A DNA stretch of 64,000 nt from CAVXJN01 sp963762165 (lineage in GTDB: Bacteria > Pseudomonadota > Gammaproteobacteria > JASBUN01): NCBI GenBank assembly GCA_963762165.1, contig CAVXJN010000003.1:310001-374000 (forward strand). The letters are read 5' to 3'. A program made the translations under genes and the position numbers. Below, piece by piece: positions 27,231 through 35,953 of this stretch (positions are counted from its first letter, which is position 1; the number at the start of each line of letters is the position of its first letter). The notes beneath the pieces were generated by a model. The model was not told the origin of the DNA. It did not search any database and was given only the letters and a program-made list of their open reading frames with translations.

Positions 27231-28332
27231 TCAGCCGCCGTTGGGGGTGTCCATCACTTGATGGATGCGCTGAGTAAGGGTCGTTAGCAATGCCATGCGC
27301 ACGAACACCGCACCGCGGGCCTGGGCGAAGTACCAGTTGTGTTCGGTCTGGTCCAGATCCGTGGACAATTCCTGCGCCCCGCGCCAGCGGATGCAGAATG
27401 ATGGCGCCTTTCTTGAACGGCGATGACGCGGACAATCGCAACCGTTCCCCGAGTTTGACGTAGGTATCGCCGACCCAGGCAATGGAATTGATATAGGCCA
27501 CGTCCAGCCCCGGCAGCTCGTCGTCCAGGTTGGCGCTGATCCGCATACGCAGTCCGGCCTGCTCCAGTTCCTCGCGCTGACCCGGATCGAAGTTTTCCTC
27601 GGCTTCGCTGATGAGCACCACCTCGTCGATGGAATTGGCAAACAGCGCCAGGAACATCAAAAGACTGCGCACGGTACGCATGCGGCTGGGTACCCCGATG
27701 ATGCCGACCCGGGCACGCTTTGCGGGCTCAAGGTCTTGCTGCAGCAGTTCGGGGCGCCATTTGAAGATGGTGTACATGTCCGCCAGTGCCTGGGTCGGAT
27801 GTTCGTCGATACCGTTGCCGGCATTGATGATCGGGATGCGCAGCTGCTCGAGCATTTCGTAGACGGCACTTTCGCTCGAGTCGCGCAGCACCACCAGGTC
27901 GCCGTAGTTGTTGAACATCTCCGCCACATCGCCCATGGACTCGCCTTTGGCGATACCTGTACTGGACGGATCGGTGATGGACATGATGTCGCCGCCGAGC
28001 CGGTGCCAGGCGCTTTCAAATGACAGCCTGGTGCGCGTGCTCGGCTCATAGAACGCGCTGATCAGGATTTTGCCGGTGAGCGGCAGCTGAATCAGCGCCG
28101 GCGTGGTTTCATACAATGCCGCCAAACGACACAACTGCATGGTCTTGTCGCGATCGAATTGCCGGGCCGAGACGATGGGCCGGTGCGCCAGGTCCACCAG
28201 CGGCTCCGGATCTTCGGCGATGTGTTCGAGCAGTTGCTTGGGCCGCTCGAGACCGGCAGTCCAGTCTTTGGGCTGCACGGGTTCCTTCAATAGGGGATCG
28301 AGGTCTTTCACCAGAGTGTTCCTTGTCGCCAA
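27231..28332 (-). pseudogene. Aspartate carbamoyltransferase-like protein, single frameshift
   Basis: The first ~310 residues begin MATRNTLVKDLDPLL and hold the carbamoyl-phosphate motif EPSTRTRLSFESA, the 80s-loop equivalent SSTGIAKGESMGD (Ser and Lys kept) and NGIDEHPTQALADMYTI. After IILHPLARG the frame breaks at about 27372-27386, within a GC-rich run. The expected ending, QELSTDLDQTEHNWYFAQAR then GAVFVRMALLTTL, continues in a second frame to a stop at 27231. The total span is one base over a multiple of three, so one extra base explains it. At about 366 residues it is longer than housekeeping PyrB. Its operon suggests a catabolic or special carbamoyl transfer. It may be intact in reality. 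Confidence 0.8.
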
Positions 28333-28436
28333 TCGCGCAATACCAGCCAGAGCAGCACGATGGGGCTCAAAATCGTGAAACCGACCATCACGGTTACAAG
28401 GGTAGTCAGAAAACCAATGGATGCTGTCATGATCAT
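28308..28436 (-). CDS. Small membrane partner of the sodium symporter
   Basis: A 42-residue peptide reading MIMTASIGFLTTLVT, a single membrane helix (about 7-33), and a basic tail WLVLRDWRQGTLW. The ATG at 28436 overlaps the symporter stop (ATGA), and its 3' end overlaps the carbamoyltransferase start by 25 bases, so it is translated in the operon. Several SSS and other symporters have such tiny accessory subunits encoded directly downstream. It is too short for standard gene callers. Confidence 0.75.
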   Translation of the reverse strand: MIMTASIGFLTTLVTVMVGFTILSPIVLLWLVLRDWRQGTLW

Positions 28437-29869
28437 TCCTCCCGGGGCGCTTCGCAGAGCATCGCCCAGTCGAAATCGCGGGGCCAGATCCAGGTCACCA
28501 GCAGCAGCACCCCCATCGAAACCGTGGCGCCGGTCAATGCGGCCGCATAGAAGCCGACGGTGAAATACGCCGTCAGACCGCTGGCCGTGCCCAGCACCAT
28601 GCCCAGCCATGCGCCGGCGGGATTTACCTTGCGCCAATACAAGCCGGCGGCGATGGGCCAGATGGTGCTGGAGACGAATGCACCCATGAAATACAAAAGC
28701 GCGCCCAGCGTGCTCACCCGCGGATAGCAGATCAGCCAGGTCAGTACGCCCAGAGACAGCGTGATCAGCTTGGCAGCGATACTCAGTTCGCGGTTGCTGG
28801 CATCGGGCCGGAAGTGGCCGCGATAAATGTCCTGGGTCACCAGATCGCCGGTGGCGGCCAACAGCGAATCGAGACTGGAGGCCAACGCGGAAAACACGAC
28901 GATGAACACCAGTACAGCGCCGGTGACACCGAGCAGATGCGCGGCCACCAACGGTCCCACCATGTCCGCAGCCGGCACGTTCAGATGCAACGCCGGTGCC
29001 GCCAGGGCAACGAAGCCGGCGACGATGGGAATCGGAATCCACATCAGTCCGGCGGTCATGTAGGCTTTGAATCCAACACCTTTTCGAAAAGCGAACGCAC
29101 GGCTCCACCAGACGTTGGAATGAAAAATCTCGCCGACGCCGAACAAAAGATTGTTGAACAGGAACATGATCGCTGCCGGCATCAGAAGATTGAGCAACTC
29201 CGGCCGGCGCTGGATCACCGTGTCGTGCATTTGGTCGAACCCGACCTTGTCGATGGTCAACCAGGCCAGTACCGCAACGCCCACCAAGATCAGAACGGTC
29301 TGAATGAAGTCGGTGCCGATTACCGCGCGCAGGCCGCCGAGCAGCGTGTAGGCGACGCAGATCACCAGAATGACGGTCATGCCGATGTGATAGTCGATGC
29401 CGGTGAGGGCGTTGATCAGCACACCGCCGGCCATGCCGAGACTGATCAGCCAACCGAAGGCGTAACAAAGCGAGATCAAAAGAAAGACGCGCCAGGCAGT
29501 GTTGCCGTAGCGAATGCGGATGAAATCGCCACTGGTATAGCCGCTGGGCATCAGGTCGTGGATGCGCCGCGCCAAGGGCGCGAACAACATCAGGCCCACC
29601 GACCCTAGCGAAAATCCGACCATTCCCCAGATGCCCAGTTGCAGCGCCATTTGCGGCGCCACCATGGTGGTGTTGCTGGTCACCCAGGTGGCCATGGAGG
29701 TGGCGACCGCCAGGGCGATGCCGACGTTGCGGCCGGCCAGCATGTAGTCGTCCAGGCCGCTGGCACGCCGCCCCCAGTACCAACCCAGAAATACCCACAG
29801 GACGCTGAAGATTGCGAGTATGGTCCAGCCGATATTCGGGTTCAGGATGGCGTCGTTGACGCCATTCAT
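28433..29869 (-). CDS. Sodium:solute symporter (SSS) family transporter
   Basis: The 478-residue inner-membrane protein has about thirteen helices. Family marks are DDYMLAGRNVGIALAVATSM near the N-terminus, TWVTSNTTM, GGLRAVIGTDFIQTVLIL and the sodium-site region FSALASSLDSLLAATGDLVTQD. The ATG at 29869 overlaps the cysteine hydrolase stop. Transport substrate is unknown; flanking amidohydrolases suggest an N-carbamoyl, ureido or hydantoin-type compound. No pathway-specific residues can be used to decide. Confidence 0.88.
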   Translation of the reverse strand: MNGVNDAILNPNIGWTILAIFSVLWVFLGWYWGRRASGLDDYMLAGRNVGIALAVATSMATWVTSNTTMVAPQMALQLGIWGMVGFSLGSVGLMLFAPLARRIHDLMPSGYTSGDFIRIRYGNTAWRVFLLISLCYAFGWLISLGMAGGVLINALTGIDYHIGMTVILVICVAYTLLGGLRAVIGTDFIQTVLILVGVAVLAWLTIDKVGFDQMHDTVIQRRPELLNLLMPAAIMFLFNNLLFGVGEIFHSNVWWSRAFAFRKGVGFKAYMTAGLMWIPIPIVAGFVALAAPALHLNVPAADMVGPLVAAHLLGVTGAVLVFIVVFSALASSLDSLLAATGDLVTQDIYRGHFRPDASNRELSIAAKLITLSLGVLTWLICYPRVSTLGALLYFMGAFVSSTIWPIAAGLYWRKVNPAGAWLGMVLGTASGLTAYFTVGFYAAALTGATVSMGVLLLVTWIWPRDFDWAMLCEAPREE

Positions 29870-30603
29870 GCCGCCACCACTCGGGTGATCTCCTGTATGG
29901 CTTCGTCGGCGCTCAATACCCGCGCATAACGATCGCGAATGGTGTTGATGGTGGCGTTGTGCAGCGCCGGCGTCACCGTCGCGCAGGCGTCGTCGATCAG
30001 CGTGGTGTGGAAGCCGAGATCGCAGGCATCGCGGATGGCGGTATCGACGCACTCGTTGGTGTAGACACCGCAGATGAACAAACCAGTGACACCGAGATTG
30101 CGCAGCACATATTCCAGGTTGGTCGAATTGAATACGCCGCTGGCGGTTTTGTTGATGACGATTTCATCGCCCACGGGTGCTACGGCCTCGATGAATTCGG
30201 CCTCTTTGGAACCGGGCGGCGCATGCAGGTTCAAGCGCTTGTGGCCTGGGCCGCGGTCACGGCCGTCGCGGGTCATGGACTGAATGCGGGTGTGGATCAC
30301 TTCCAGATCATTGGCCCGGAACGCGTCCTGCAGCTTGCGGATATTGGGGAACACGAAATGGTCCAGGCGATCGAAATAGTATTCGACCGCTTCCGGGGGT
30401 ACGCCGGATTTTTCCACGTCCGCAAAAACGCCGTGGCCGCGCGCGGCGTCGAGATATTGCACATCGATCACCAGCAGCGCCGTGTGATGAGTCTTGAGGG
30501 ATTTGACCACCTTCGGATGTTCGGCGATCGCGCCCCGGTAACTCTCGCGCAGCGGGTCGACGTTGAGATAAGCGGGCTCCAACGGCTTGCGGTCTTCAGT
30601 CAT
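29866..30603 (-). CDS. Isochorismatase-family cysteine hydrolase
   Basis: A 245-residue amidohydrolase of the isochorismatase-like superfamily. The triad is visible: Asp47 in ALLVIDVQ, Lys152 in VINKTASGVFNST and Cys185 in CGVYTNECVDTAIRDA. The conserved cis-peptide Val-Tyr precedes TNECV. Close relatives hydrolyse N-carbamoylsarcosine, ureidoacrylate, biuret or nicotinamide. The operon holds a second, zinc-type carbamoylase and a carbamoyltransferase, so a ureido or carbamoyl substrate is likely. Start ATG at 30603; overlaps the symporter gene by ATGA. Confidence 0.85.
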   Translation of the reverse strand: MTEDRKPLEPAYLNVDPLRESYRGAIAEHPKVVKSLKTHHTALLVIDVQYLDAARGHGVFADVEKSGVPPEAVEYYFDRLDHFVFPNIRKLQDAFRANDLEVIHTRIQSMTRDGRDRGPGHKRLNLHAPPGSKEAEFIEAVAPVGDEIVINKTASGVFNSTNLEYVLRNLGVTGLFICGVYTNECVDTAIRDACDLGFHTTLIDDACATVTPALHNATINTIRDRYARVLSADEAIQEITRVVAA

Positions 30604-30615
30604 GGATGCTTCTCA

Positions 30616-31857
30616 CTAGCTGGCCAATCGATAAAGCGTGTTGAGCAATACATTGGCGCCGTTCTCGATGTCTTCCCACGGCGTCCATTCCGCTGGAGAG
30701 TGACTGCGGCCATCCTTGCTCGGAACGAACACCATGCCGGCCCGGGTCAGCGACGCCATCATCTGGGTATCGTGGGCAGCACCGCTCGGCATCACCAGGC
30801 TCTCGGCATTCAGGCTGCGCGCCGATTCCTGGATGATCTGGACGATGCCCGGATCGCATTTGACCGGCGCGATTTCCGACAGCACTTCGAATTCGAACAT
30901 CAGGCCGCGGCGGCGGCCGATCGCGGAAATGGCCTTGCGAAAAGCGTGAGACAACTGCTCCAGCACTTGCGGGTCAGTGTCGCGCACTTCCAGGGAAAAC
31001 TCGGCGCGACCGGGAACGACGTTGGCGGCACCGGGTTTCAGCGCCACGCGACCGATGGTGGCGACGCTGCGGGCACTGCCGTCTTCTTCCAAAATGCGCG
31101 GAATTTCGCCGCCCAGTTCCGCCAGGCCCTGAAACGCGTCGTTGCGCATGTCCATGGGCGTGGTGCCGGCGTGGTTGGCAGTACCGATCAGATGCACGTC
31201 CCACTTGAACAGACCGGCGATGCCCTCGACCACACCGATGGGCAGGTGCTTGCGGTCCAAAACCGGCCCCTGCTCGATGTGCAGTTCGACAAACGCGTGC
31301 ACGCTCTCCGGAGTGCGCCGCGCCCGTAACGCGTCGATGGCGTTCAGACCGCGCTCGGCCATGGCGTCCACCAGGGTGACGCCGTTCAGATCGCGGGCGT
31401 TATAGATCTTTTCCGGCGTCAGTTTGCCGGCGATGGCCTGTGAACCGACCATACCGCCGAAGCGGCCCTCCTCATCAGTGAACGCCACCGACTCCAAAGG
31501 ATAGCGCAATGGCAATTGCAGTTCCTTGAGCCGGCGCACGCACTCCAGGCCGACCACCACGCCGAGCGCGCCGTCCAGGTGCCCGGCGCCGGGAACGCTG
31601 TCGAGATGGGAGCCGGTCATGACGCTGGGACGCTCGCCGTCCCAACCCAAGCGGCCGTAGATATTGGCGGCGCCGTCCACATGCAGGTCCAGCCCTGCCT
31701 CCTCGATCCGCGCCCGGAACCATTCGCGACCGGCCATGTCGCCGTCGCTGAAGGCCATGCGATAGACGCCGTGATCTTCGCGCCGGCCGATATTGCCGAG
31801 GGCCTCGACATCACGTTGCAACCGGTCGAAATCGACTTTTAAAGGTCCTTCGGTCAT
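30616..31857 (-). CDS. M20-family Zn-dependent N-carbamoyl amidohydrolase
   Basis: A 413-residue enzyme of the N-carbamoyl-L-amino acid hydrolase / allantoate amidohydrolase group. Metal-site motifs are GSHLDSVPGAGHLDGALG (about 79-96), the DEEGRFGG pair and ELHIEQGPVLD. The dimerisation domain includes TANHAGTTPMDMR and PGRAEFSLEVRD; the last metal ligand is in SGAAHDTQMM. Typical products are ammonia, CO2 and an amino acid or ureidoglycolate. The ATG at 31857 overlaps the FN3 gene stop (ATGA). Substrate cannot be assigned between carbamoyl amino acid, allantoate and ureido acid. Confidence 0.88.
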   Translation of the reverse strand: MTEGPLKVDFDRLQRDVEALGNIGRREDHGVYRMAFSDGDMAGREWFRARIEEAGLDLHVDGAANIYGRLGWDGERPSVMTGSHLDSVPGAGHLDGALGVVVGLECVRRLKELQLPLRYPLESVAFTDEEGRFGGMVGSQAIAGKLTPEKIYNARDLNGVTLVDAMAERGLNAIDALRARRTPESVHAFVELHIEQGPVLDRKHLPIGVVEGIAGLFKWDVHLIGTANHAGTTPMDMRNDAFQGLAELGGEIPRILEEDGSARSVATIGRVALKPGAANVVPGRAEFSLEVRDTDPQVLEQLSHAFRKAISAIGRRRGLMFEFEVLSEIAPVKCDPGIVQIIQESARSLNAESLVMPSGAAHDTQMMASLTRAGMVFVPSKDGRSHSPAEWTPWEDIENGANVLLNTLYRLAS

Positions 31858-32351
31858 CCATTCCCCTTGTGATTCGACTTCAGATTGCCGCCGACCACCA
31901 GCCCGAGGGTTGCCAGAAACACGCCGGCACCGACACCGAAAAAGGTCCATGCGCGGCCCAGGCTGTGGTGTTCGACGGCGATTTGGACGCTGTCGCTCCA
32001 GGGTCCGGGCTGGCCGTTCTCCGGATTCAGGCGCACCCGGTAGTAGTACTGGCCGTCGGTCCGGCCACTTAACAGGGAGGCGCGGTCGGGACCCTGATAC
32101 AAGGTCCGCGGCGCGGTGAAGTCCGCGTTCTGCGCTTCCTGGAGTTCGAAACGACGGTTGTCCGACTGCGGCCAGTCCCAGGTGAGGCGGTAATATCCCG
32201 CAGTTGCTACGGTGGTATCGGTGTGCAGGGTCGGTACATCCGCGCTCGCAGCCAGCGGCCAGCCCCCGAAAAAGAGCAGCAACAAGAGCACATTCCGGTG
32301 TCGGACGCGAGCCTTTGACGCGCGCCGCCGGACTGAATTCGGTTCGCCCAT
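31854..32351 (-). CDS. Fibronectin type III-like membrane-anchored protein
   Basis: A 165-residue protein with a positively charged start, a hydrophobic signal (VLLLLLFFGGWPLAASA), a single FN3-like beta-sandwich (about 45-130, with YYRLTWDWPQ, FELQEAQ and YYYRVRLNPENGQPGPWSD) and a C-terminal membrane helix (about 137-158). It is probably exported and anchored at the outer face of the inner membrane. The ATG at 32351 is preferred; a GTG at 32411 is also open but would start upstream of the candidate promoter. It is the first gene of the operon, overlapping the carbamoylase by ATGA. Function unknown. Confidence 0.65.
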   Translation of the reverse strand: MGEPNSVRRRASKARVRHRNVLLLLLFFGGWPLAASADVPTLHTDTTVATAGYYRLTWDWPQSDNRRFELQEAQNADFTAPRTLYQGPDRASLLSGRTDGQYYYRVRLNPENGQPGPWSDSVQIAVEHHSLGRAWTFFGVGAGVFLATLGLVVGGNLKSNHKGNG

Positions 32352-32414
32352 GGCACGATACTTTTGTGACAAACGATTTTGTACAATAACATTTCCACGC
32401 TGCCGTTTCACCCC

Positions 32415-32430
32415 GGCAATGGCTCTGCCG
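32415..32430 (-). promoter_or_regulatory. Weak sigma-54-like promoter upstream of the carbamoylase operon
   Basis: On the minus strand CGGCAG AGCCA TTGCC keeps the invariant GG-N10-GC spacing and a full TTGC -12 element, but two of six -24 bases differ from TGGCAC. Initiation near 32403 would leave about 50 bases before the ATG at 32351. No NtrC dyad was seen nearby. Chance occurrence is possible. Confidence 0.3.
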
Positions 32431-32500
32431 ACACCGCGCTTCGTGCCTAAGCTCTTGCTTAATAGGCAAAACTTTCCGGCGTCTCGGGTGGTTCGCGAGA

Positions 32501-32529
32501 TGACCGGGGTGCCCTTACGCTGCTACAAT
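32501..32529 (+). promoter_or_regulatory. Possible sigma-70 promoter of rep
   Basis: TGACCG at 32501-32506 and TACAAT at 32524-32529 are 17 bases apart, giving a start near 32536 and a leader of about 25 bases before the GTG at 32562. The -10 is good, the -35 poor. Confidence 0.35.
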
Positions 32530-32561
32530 GACCGACCTTCGCACTACCCGAATCGAATTCC

Positions 32562-34559
32562 GTGTCCAAACTCAATGCACGCCAGGCGGCCGCGGTCGAA
32601 CATGTGGACAGCCCGCTACTGGTGCTGGCCGGCGCCGGCAGCGGCAAAACCCGTGTCATCGCCCAAAAGATAGCCCATCTGATCCGCACCCGGCGCATGG
32701 AGCCCCGGCACATCGCGGCGGTGACCTTCACCAACAAGGCTGCCCGGGAAATGAAGCAGCGGGTCCAGGGCCTTTTGGGGGCGGATGCCAAAGCTGTGCG
32801 GATTTCGACCTTTCACACCCTGGGGCTGGAAATCATTCGACGCGAGCATCATCGGCTCGGTTACAAGCCCGGCTTCACGATCTTCGACAGCCAGGACAGC
32901 GCCGCGCTGCTGCATGAGCTGAGTCGCAAGGAAATGCCACTGCCGCAGGATCAGGAACAGCGCCTGCGCTGGCAGATTTCGCAATGGAAAAATCAATTCC
33001 TGTCCCCGCAGCAAGCGCTGGCCGGCGCTGCCGACGGCCAGGAACACGGCGCCGCTAAGCTCTACGAGCGCTACAACCATTTTCTGAAAACCTACAATGC
33101 GGTGGATTTCGACGATCTGATCTCGCTGCCGGCAGCCCTGTTCGCCGAAGACACCGAAGCGCTCGGCGCCTGGCGCGAACATATCCGCTATCTCCTGGTG
33201 GACGAATACCAGGACACCAACGCCGCACAGTACGAACTGGTGCGCATGCTGGTCGGTAAGCGGGACGGTTTGACGGTGGTCGGCGACGACGATCAATCGA
33301 TTTACGCTTGGCGCGGCGCGCGGCCCGAAAACCTGCGGCAATTGGCGGTGGACTTTGCCGGGCTCAAGGTCATCAAGCTGGAGCAGAACTACCGCTCGGC
33401 GGGGCGCATTTTGCGGGCGGCCAACACGCTGATCGCCAACAACGGCCATCTGTACGAAAAGCGGCTTTGGAGCGAGCTGGGGCCGGGGGATCCGATTCGC
33501 ATTCTGGAATGCCGCGACGGCGACCACGAGGCCGAACGGGTGGTGGGTCAATTGCTCCACCACCACTATCGCCACAAGACGCAGTTCCATGACTACGCCA
33601 TCTTGTATCGCGGCAACCATCAGTCCCGCGTGTTCGAGCGCGCTTTACGCGAACACCGCATTCCCTATCACCTGAGCGGCGGCTCGTCGTTTTTCGACCG
33701 CACCGAGATCAAGGATCTGATGGCGTACCTGCGATTGTTGGTCAATCCCAAGGACGACGCCGCGTTTCTGCGGGCGGTCAACACGCCGCGCCGCGGGATC
33801 GGACCGGGCACCGTGGAAAAGCTCACCGCGGTGGCGAATCGGGCGGGCGGCAGTCTTTGCGATGCCTGCTCCGGCCTCGATCTCGGGACGACGCTCGGCA
33901 CCCGCGCCGCCGCCAACTTGCGCCAATTCGGCGCTTGGATCCGCAGCCTGTCAGAGGCGGCGGAAGCGGGCGAAATCACGGCAACGGTGCGCAAGTTGAT
34001 CGTCGACATCGATTACGAAGAGTGGTTGCGCCAGCAAAGTCCGGATCCTGAATCCGCGCGCCGGCGGTGGGAGAACGTCAACGAGCTGCGCGAATGGCTG
34101 GACCGCTCGGTACGGCAGGCCGCAGCCGAGGCGTCTTTGGGAGAGGTGTTGGCGCAAATGGCGTTGCTCGACGCGCTGGACCGGGATCAGGACGACGCGG
34201 GCAATGCGGTGCATTTGATGACTTTGCACGCCGCCAAGGGGCTGGAATTCGATCACGTGTTCCTCGCCGGCATGGAAGAGGAACTGCTGCCCCACCGCAA
34301 CAGCATCGAGGACAGCCTCGAGGAAGAGCGCCGCCTGGCCTACGTCGGCATTACCCGTGCACGCAGAACGTTGACCATGACCCTTGCCGCCAAACGCAAA
34401 CGCTACGGCGAATGGCACGGCTGCGAGCCGAGCCGCTTCCTGGCCGAATTGCCCGCGGGGGATCTGGAATGGGAGTCCAAAGTCCCGGACGATCCCGAAG
34501 AACGCAAGCAACGCGGCCAATCCCACCTTGCCCATCTGCGCAGCCTGCTGGCGGAATGA
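32562..34559 (+). CDS. rep: ATP-dependent DNA helicase Rep
   Basis: A 665-residue SF1A (UvrD/Rep) helicase. Motifs are Q/Ia: LNARQAAAVEHV, Walker A LAGAGSGKTRVIAQKI (about 22-37), Ia AVTFTNKAAREMKQRV, II LLVDEYQDTNAAQYEL, III VVGDDDQSIYAWRGA, IV LEQNYRS, V MTLHAAKGLEFDHVFLAGMEE and VI EERRLAYVGITRAR. Length and the YEEWLR region favour Rep over UvrD or PcrA. Role: 3'-5' helicase that clears protein roadblocks and helps restart forks. Start is GTG at 32562. Confidence 0.93.
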   Translation: MSKLNARQAAAVEHVDSPLLVLAGAGSGKTRVIAQKIAHLIRTRRMEPRHIAAVTFTNKAAREMKQRVQGLLGADAKAVRISTFHTLGLEIIRREHHRLGYKPGFTIFDSQDSAALLHELSRKEMPLPQDQEQRLRWQISQWKNQFLSPQQALAGAADGQEHGAAKLYERYNHFLKTYNAVDFDDLISLPAALFAEDTEALGAWREHIRYLLVDEYQDTNAAQYELVRMLVGKRDGLTVVGDDDQSIYAWRGARPENLRQLAVDFAGLKVIKLEQNYRSAGRILRAANTLIANNGHLYEKRLWSELGPGDPIRILECRDGDHEAERVVGQLLHHHYRHKTQFHDYAILYRGNHQSRVFERALREHRIPYHLSGGSSFFDRTEIKDLMAYLRLLVNPKDDAAFLRAVNTPRRGIGPGTVEKLTAVANRAGGSLCDACSGLDLGTTLGTRAAANLRQFGAWIRSLSEAAEAGEITATVRKLIVDIDYEEWLRQQSPDPESARRRWENVNELREWLDRSVRQAAAEASLGEVLAQMALLDALDRDQDDAGNAVHLMTLHAAKGLEFDHVFLAGMEEELLPHRNSIEDSLEEERRLAYVGITRARRTLTMTLAAKRKRYGEWHGCEPSRFLAELPAGDLEWESKVPDDPEERKQRGQSHLAHLRSLLAE

Positions 34560-34688
34560 GCGCACGGCGCACGATCCGCGAAGCGTCCGCCAACCGAAAC
34601 CGCGGTTTCCTCCGAAACCCGCCTTAGGGTTCGCCCGGACCTTGGCCCAGGCTGGATGACGTTTTCGAAGCTGACGCCGTAACGCAAA

Positions 34689-34708
34689 GAGCCGCCCGAA
34701 GGCGGCTC
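34689..34708 (-). terminator. Terminator hairpin after the cytochrome c gene
   Basis: GAGCCGCC and GGCGGCTC pair across a CGAA loop. On the minus strand it is followed by TTTGCGTT, a weak T-rich tail, 25 bases beyond the cytochrome stop. It may work for the cytochrome gene and, less well, for rep on the other strand. Confidence 0.55.
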
Positions 34709-34733
34709 TCGATTGCTGCTCCAGGCGCTGCGT

Positions 34734-35573
34734 CTAGAAGCCGGTTTCCTTGAGCATGTAATGAACGGCATCGCTGATTTCTTCCTTGCTGTAATCGCCG
34801 CCGCCTTTCGGAGGCATCGCGCCTTTGCCATTCATAGCGTTTTGCATCAAGGTATCCATGCCTTGGTCTACGCGCGGCTTCCACGCTTCCTTGTCGCCGA
34901 TCTTGGGAGCGCCAGCAACGCCAGTGGCGTGACACGCGGCGCAGGTCTTCTGCACCACTTCCTTGCCTCGAGCGAGATCGGCCCCGGCTGATGCGCCACC
35001 CCCCGCCTTGGCTTCGGACCCGCCGTCGGATTTGGCTTCGCCCTTGCCAGGCGCAGCGGCACCCTTTTCGGCGCCGCCAGAATCACCGCCGGCGATTTCC
35101 ACACCGGTTTCGTCCAACATATAGGTAATCGCCTTCTTGATTTCCGCGTCGGTCTCCTGACCACCGCCGCGGGGCGGCATTGCGCCCTTGCCGTTGATCG
35201 CCGACTGCATCAACGCGTCGATACCCTTGGCCGCGCGCGGTTTCCACGCCTCTTTATCGCCGATTTTCGGCGCGCCGGCAGCCCCGGTCTTGTGGCAGGC
35301 ACCGCACACGGCGTCGACCACTTCCTTGCCCGAACGGCCGCCGCCTTCGTTGGCACCCGCCGCTGCCGTACTTTCGCCGCCGCCGGTTTCCACGTGACCC
35401 ACCGGTTGAATGCGCTCGTTGGTCGCCTTCTCGGCCATTTTCAAAGTTGCAGGACCGTTGTCGTTCATCTTCGACAACATTTGCGCTGCAAAGAAGAAAA
35501 TCACGGCGAGGAGCACAAGCCCGATCAGCACCGCGACTGCAGTGCGGACAAAATCTCGATCTTGTTGAATCAC
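34734..35573 (-). CDS. Membrane-anchored di-heme cytochrome c5-like protein
   Basis: A 279-residue protein with an N-terminal membrane helix (about 11-33) and two class-I cytochrome c domains. CGACH (90-94) and CAACH (211-215) bind heme, with distal Met candidates at 132 and 253 in NGKGAMPP. Each domain carries GAPKIGDKEAWKPR, so the second arose by internal duplication. An Ala/Gly-rich linker (160-200) joins them. GTG start at 35573 with GGAG upstream. Likely a periplasmic electron carrier, as c5-type proteins are. No oxidase or reductase neighbour indicates its partner. Confidence 0.9.
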   Translation of the reverse strand: MIQQDRDFVRTAVAVLIGLVLLAVIFFFAAQMLSKMNDNGPATLKMAEKATNERIQPVGHVETGGGESTAAAGANEGGGRSGKEVVDAVCGACHKTGAAGAPKIGDKEAWKPRAAKGIDALMQSAINGKGAMPPRGGGQETDAEIKKAITYMLDETGVEIAGGDSGGAEKGAAAPGKGEAKSDGGSEAKAGGGASAGADLARGKEVVQKTCAACHATGVAGAPKIGDKEAWKPRVDQGMDTLMQNAMNGKGAMPPKGGGDYSKEEISDAVHYMLKETGF

Positions 35574-35897
35574 GATGGTCTCCGTGTTGTTAGTTCAAAA
35601 CTGCGATCCGGGCATCGCGCCCCCAGCTACGGCACGATATACAGCCCGGCAGTATACTGGCATTCGCCGTACACGAAAACCGCGCCTATTCCTGCAACTG
35701 ACCGCAGAATCCTCGCCCCTTCGCCGGTTCCTTCCGCCGGGATTTTGCAGCGGTTGGCCGCACATGCGCGGATCTTGAATATGCAATACCCCCATACTTC
35801 TTATGATCAAGCCCGCCGTCCGCCCTGCTCCCGAAGCGTGTCGTGCTTCCACCTAAACTTGATTGCGCCAGCGTGACGTAAGGAATCTGGCCCGGCC

Positions 35898-35925
35898 TTG
35901 CAATAGCCTAAGTGGGACATATAAT
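35898..35925 (+). promoter_or_regulatory. Sigma-70 promoter of the marR-emrAB operon
   Basis: TTGCAA (35898-35903) and a perfect TATAAT (35920-35925) with 16 bases between them. The start would be near 35932, giving a 22-base leader. The rest of the 380-base gap 35574-35953 shows no gene. The MarR operator is expected to overlap this promoter, but no clear dyad was resolved. Confidence 0.65.
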
Positions 35926-35953
35926 AAGTACACCTTACCAATTAGGCACTCTC

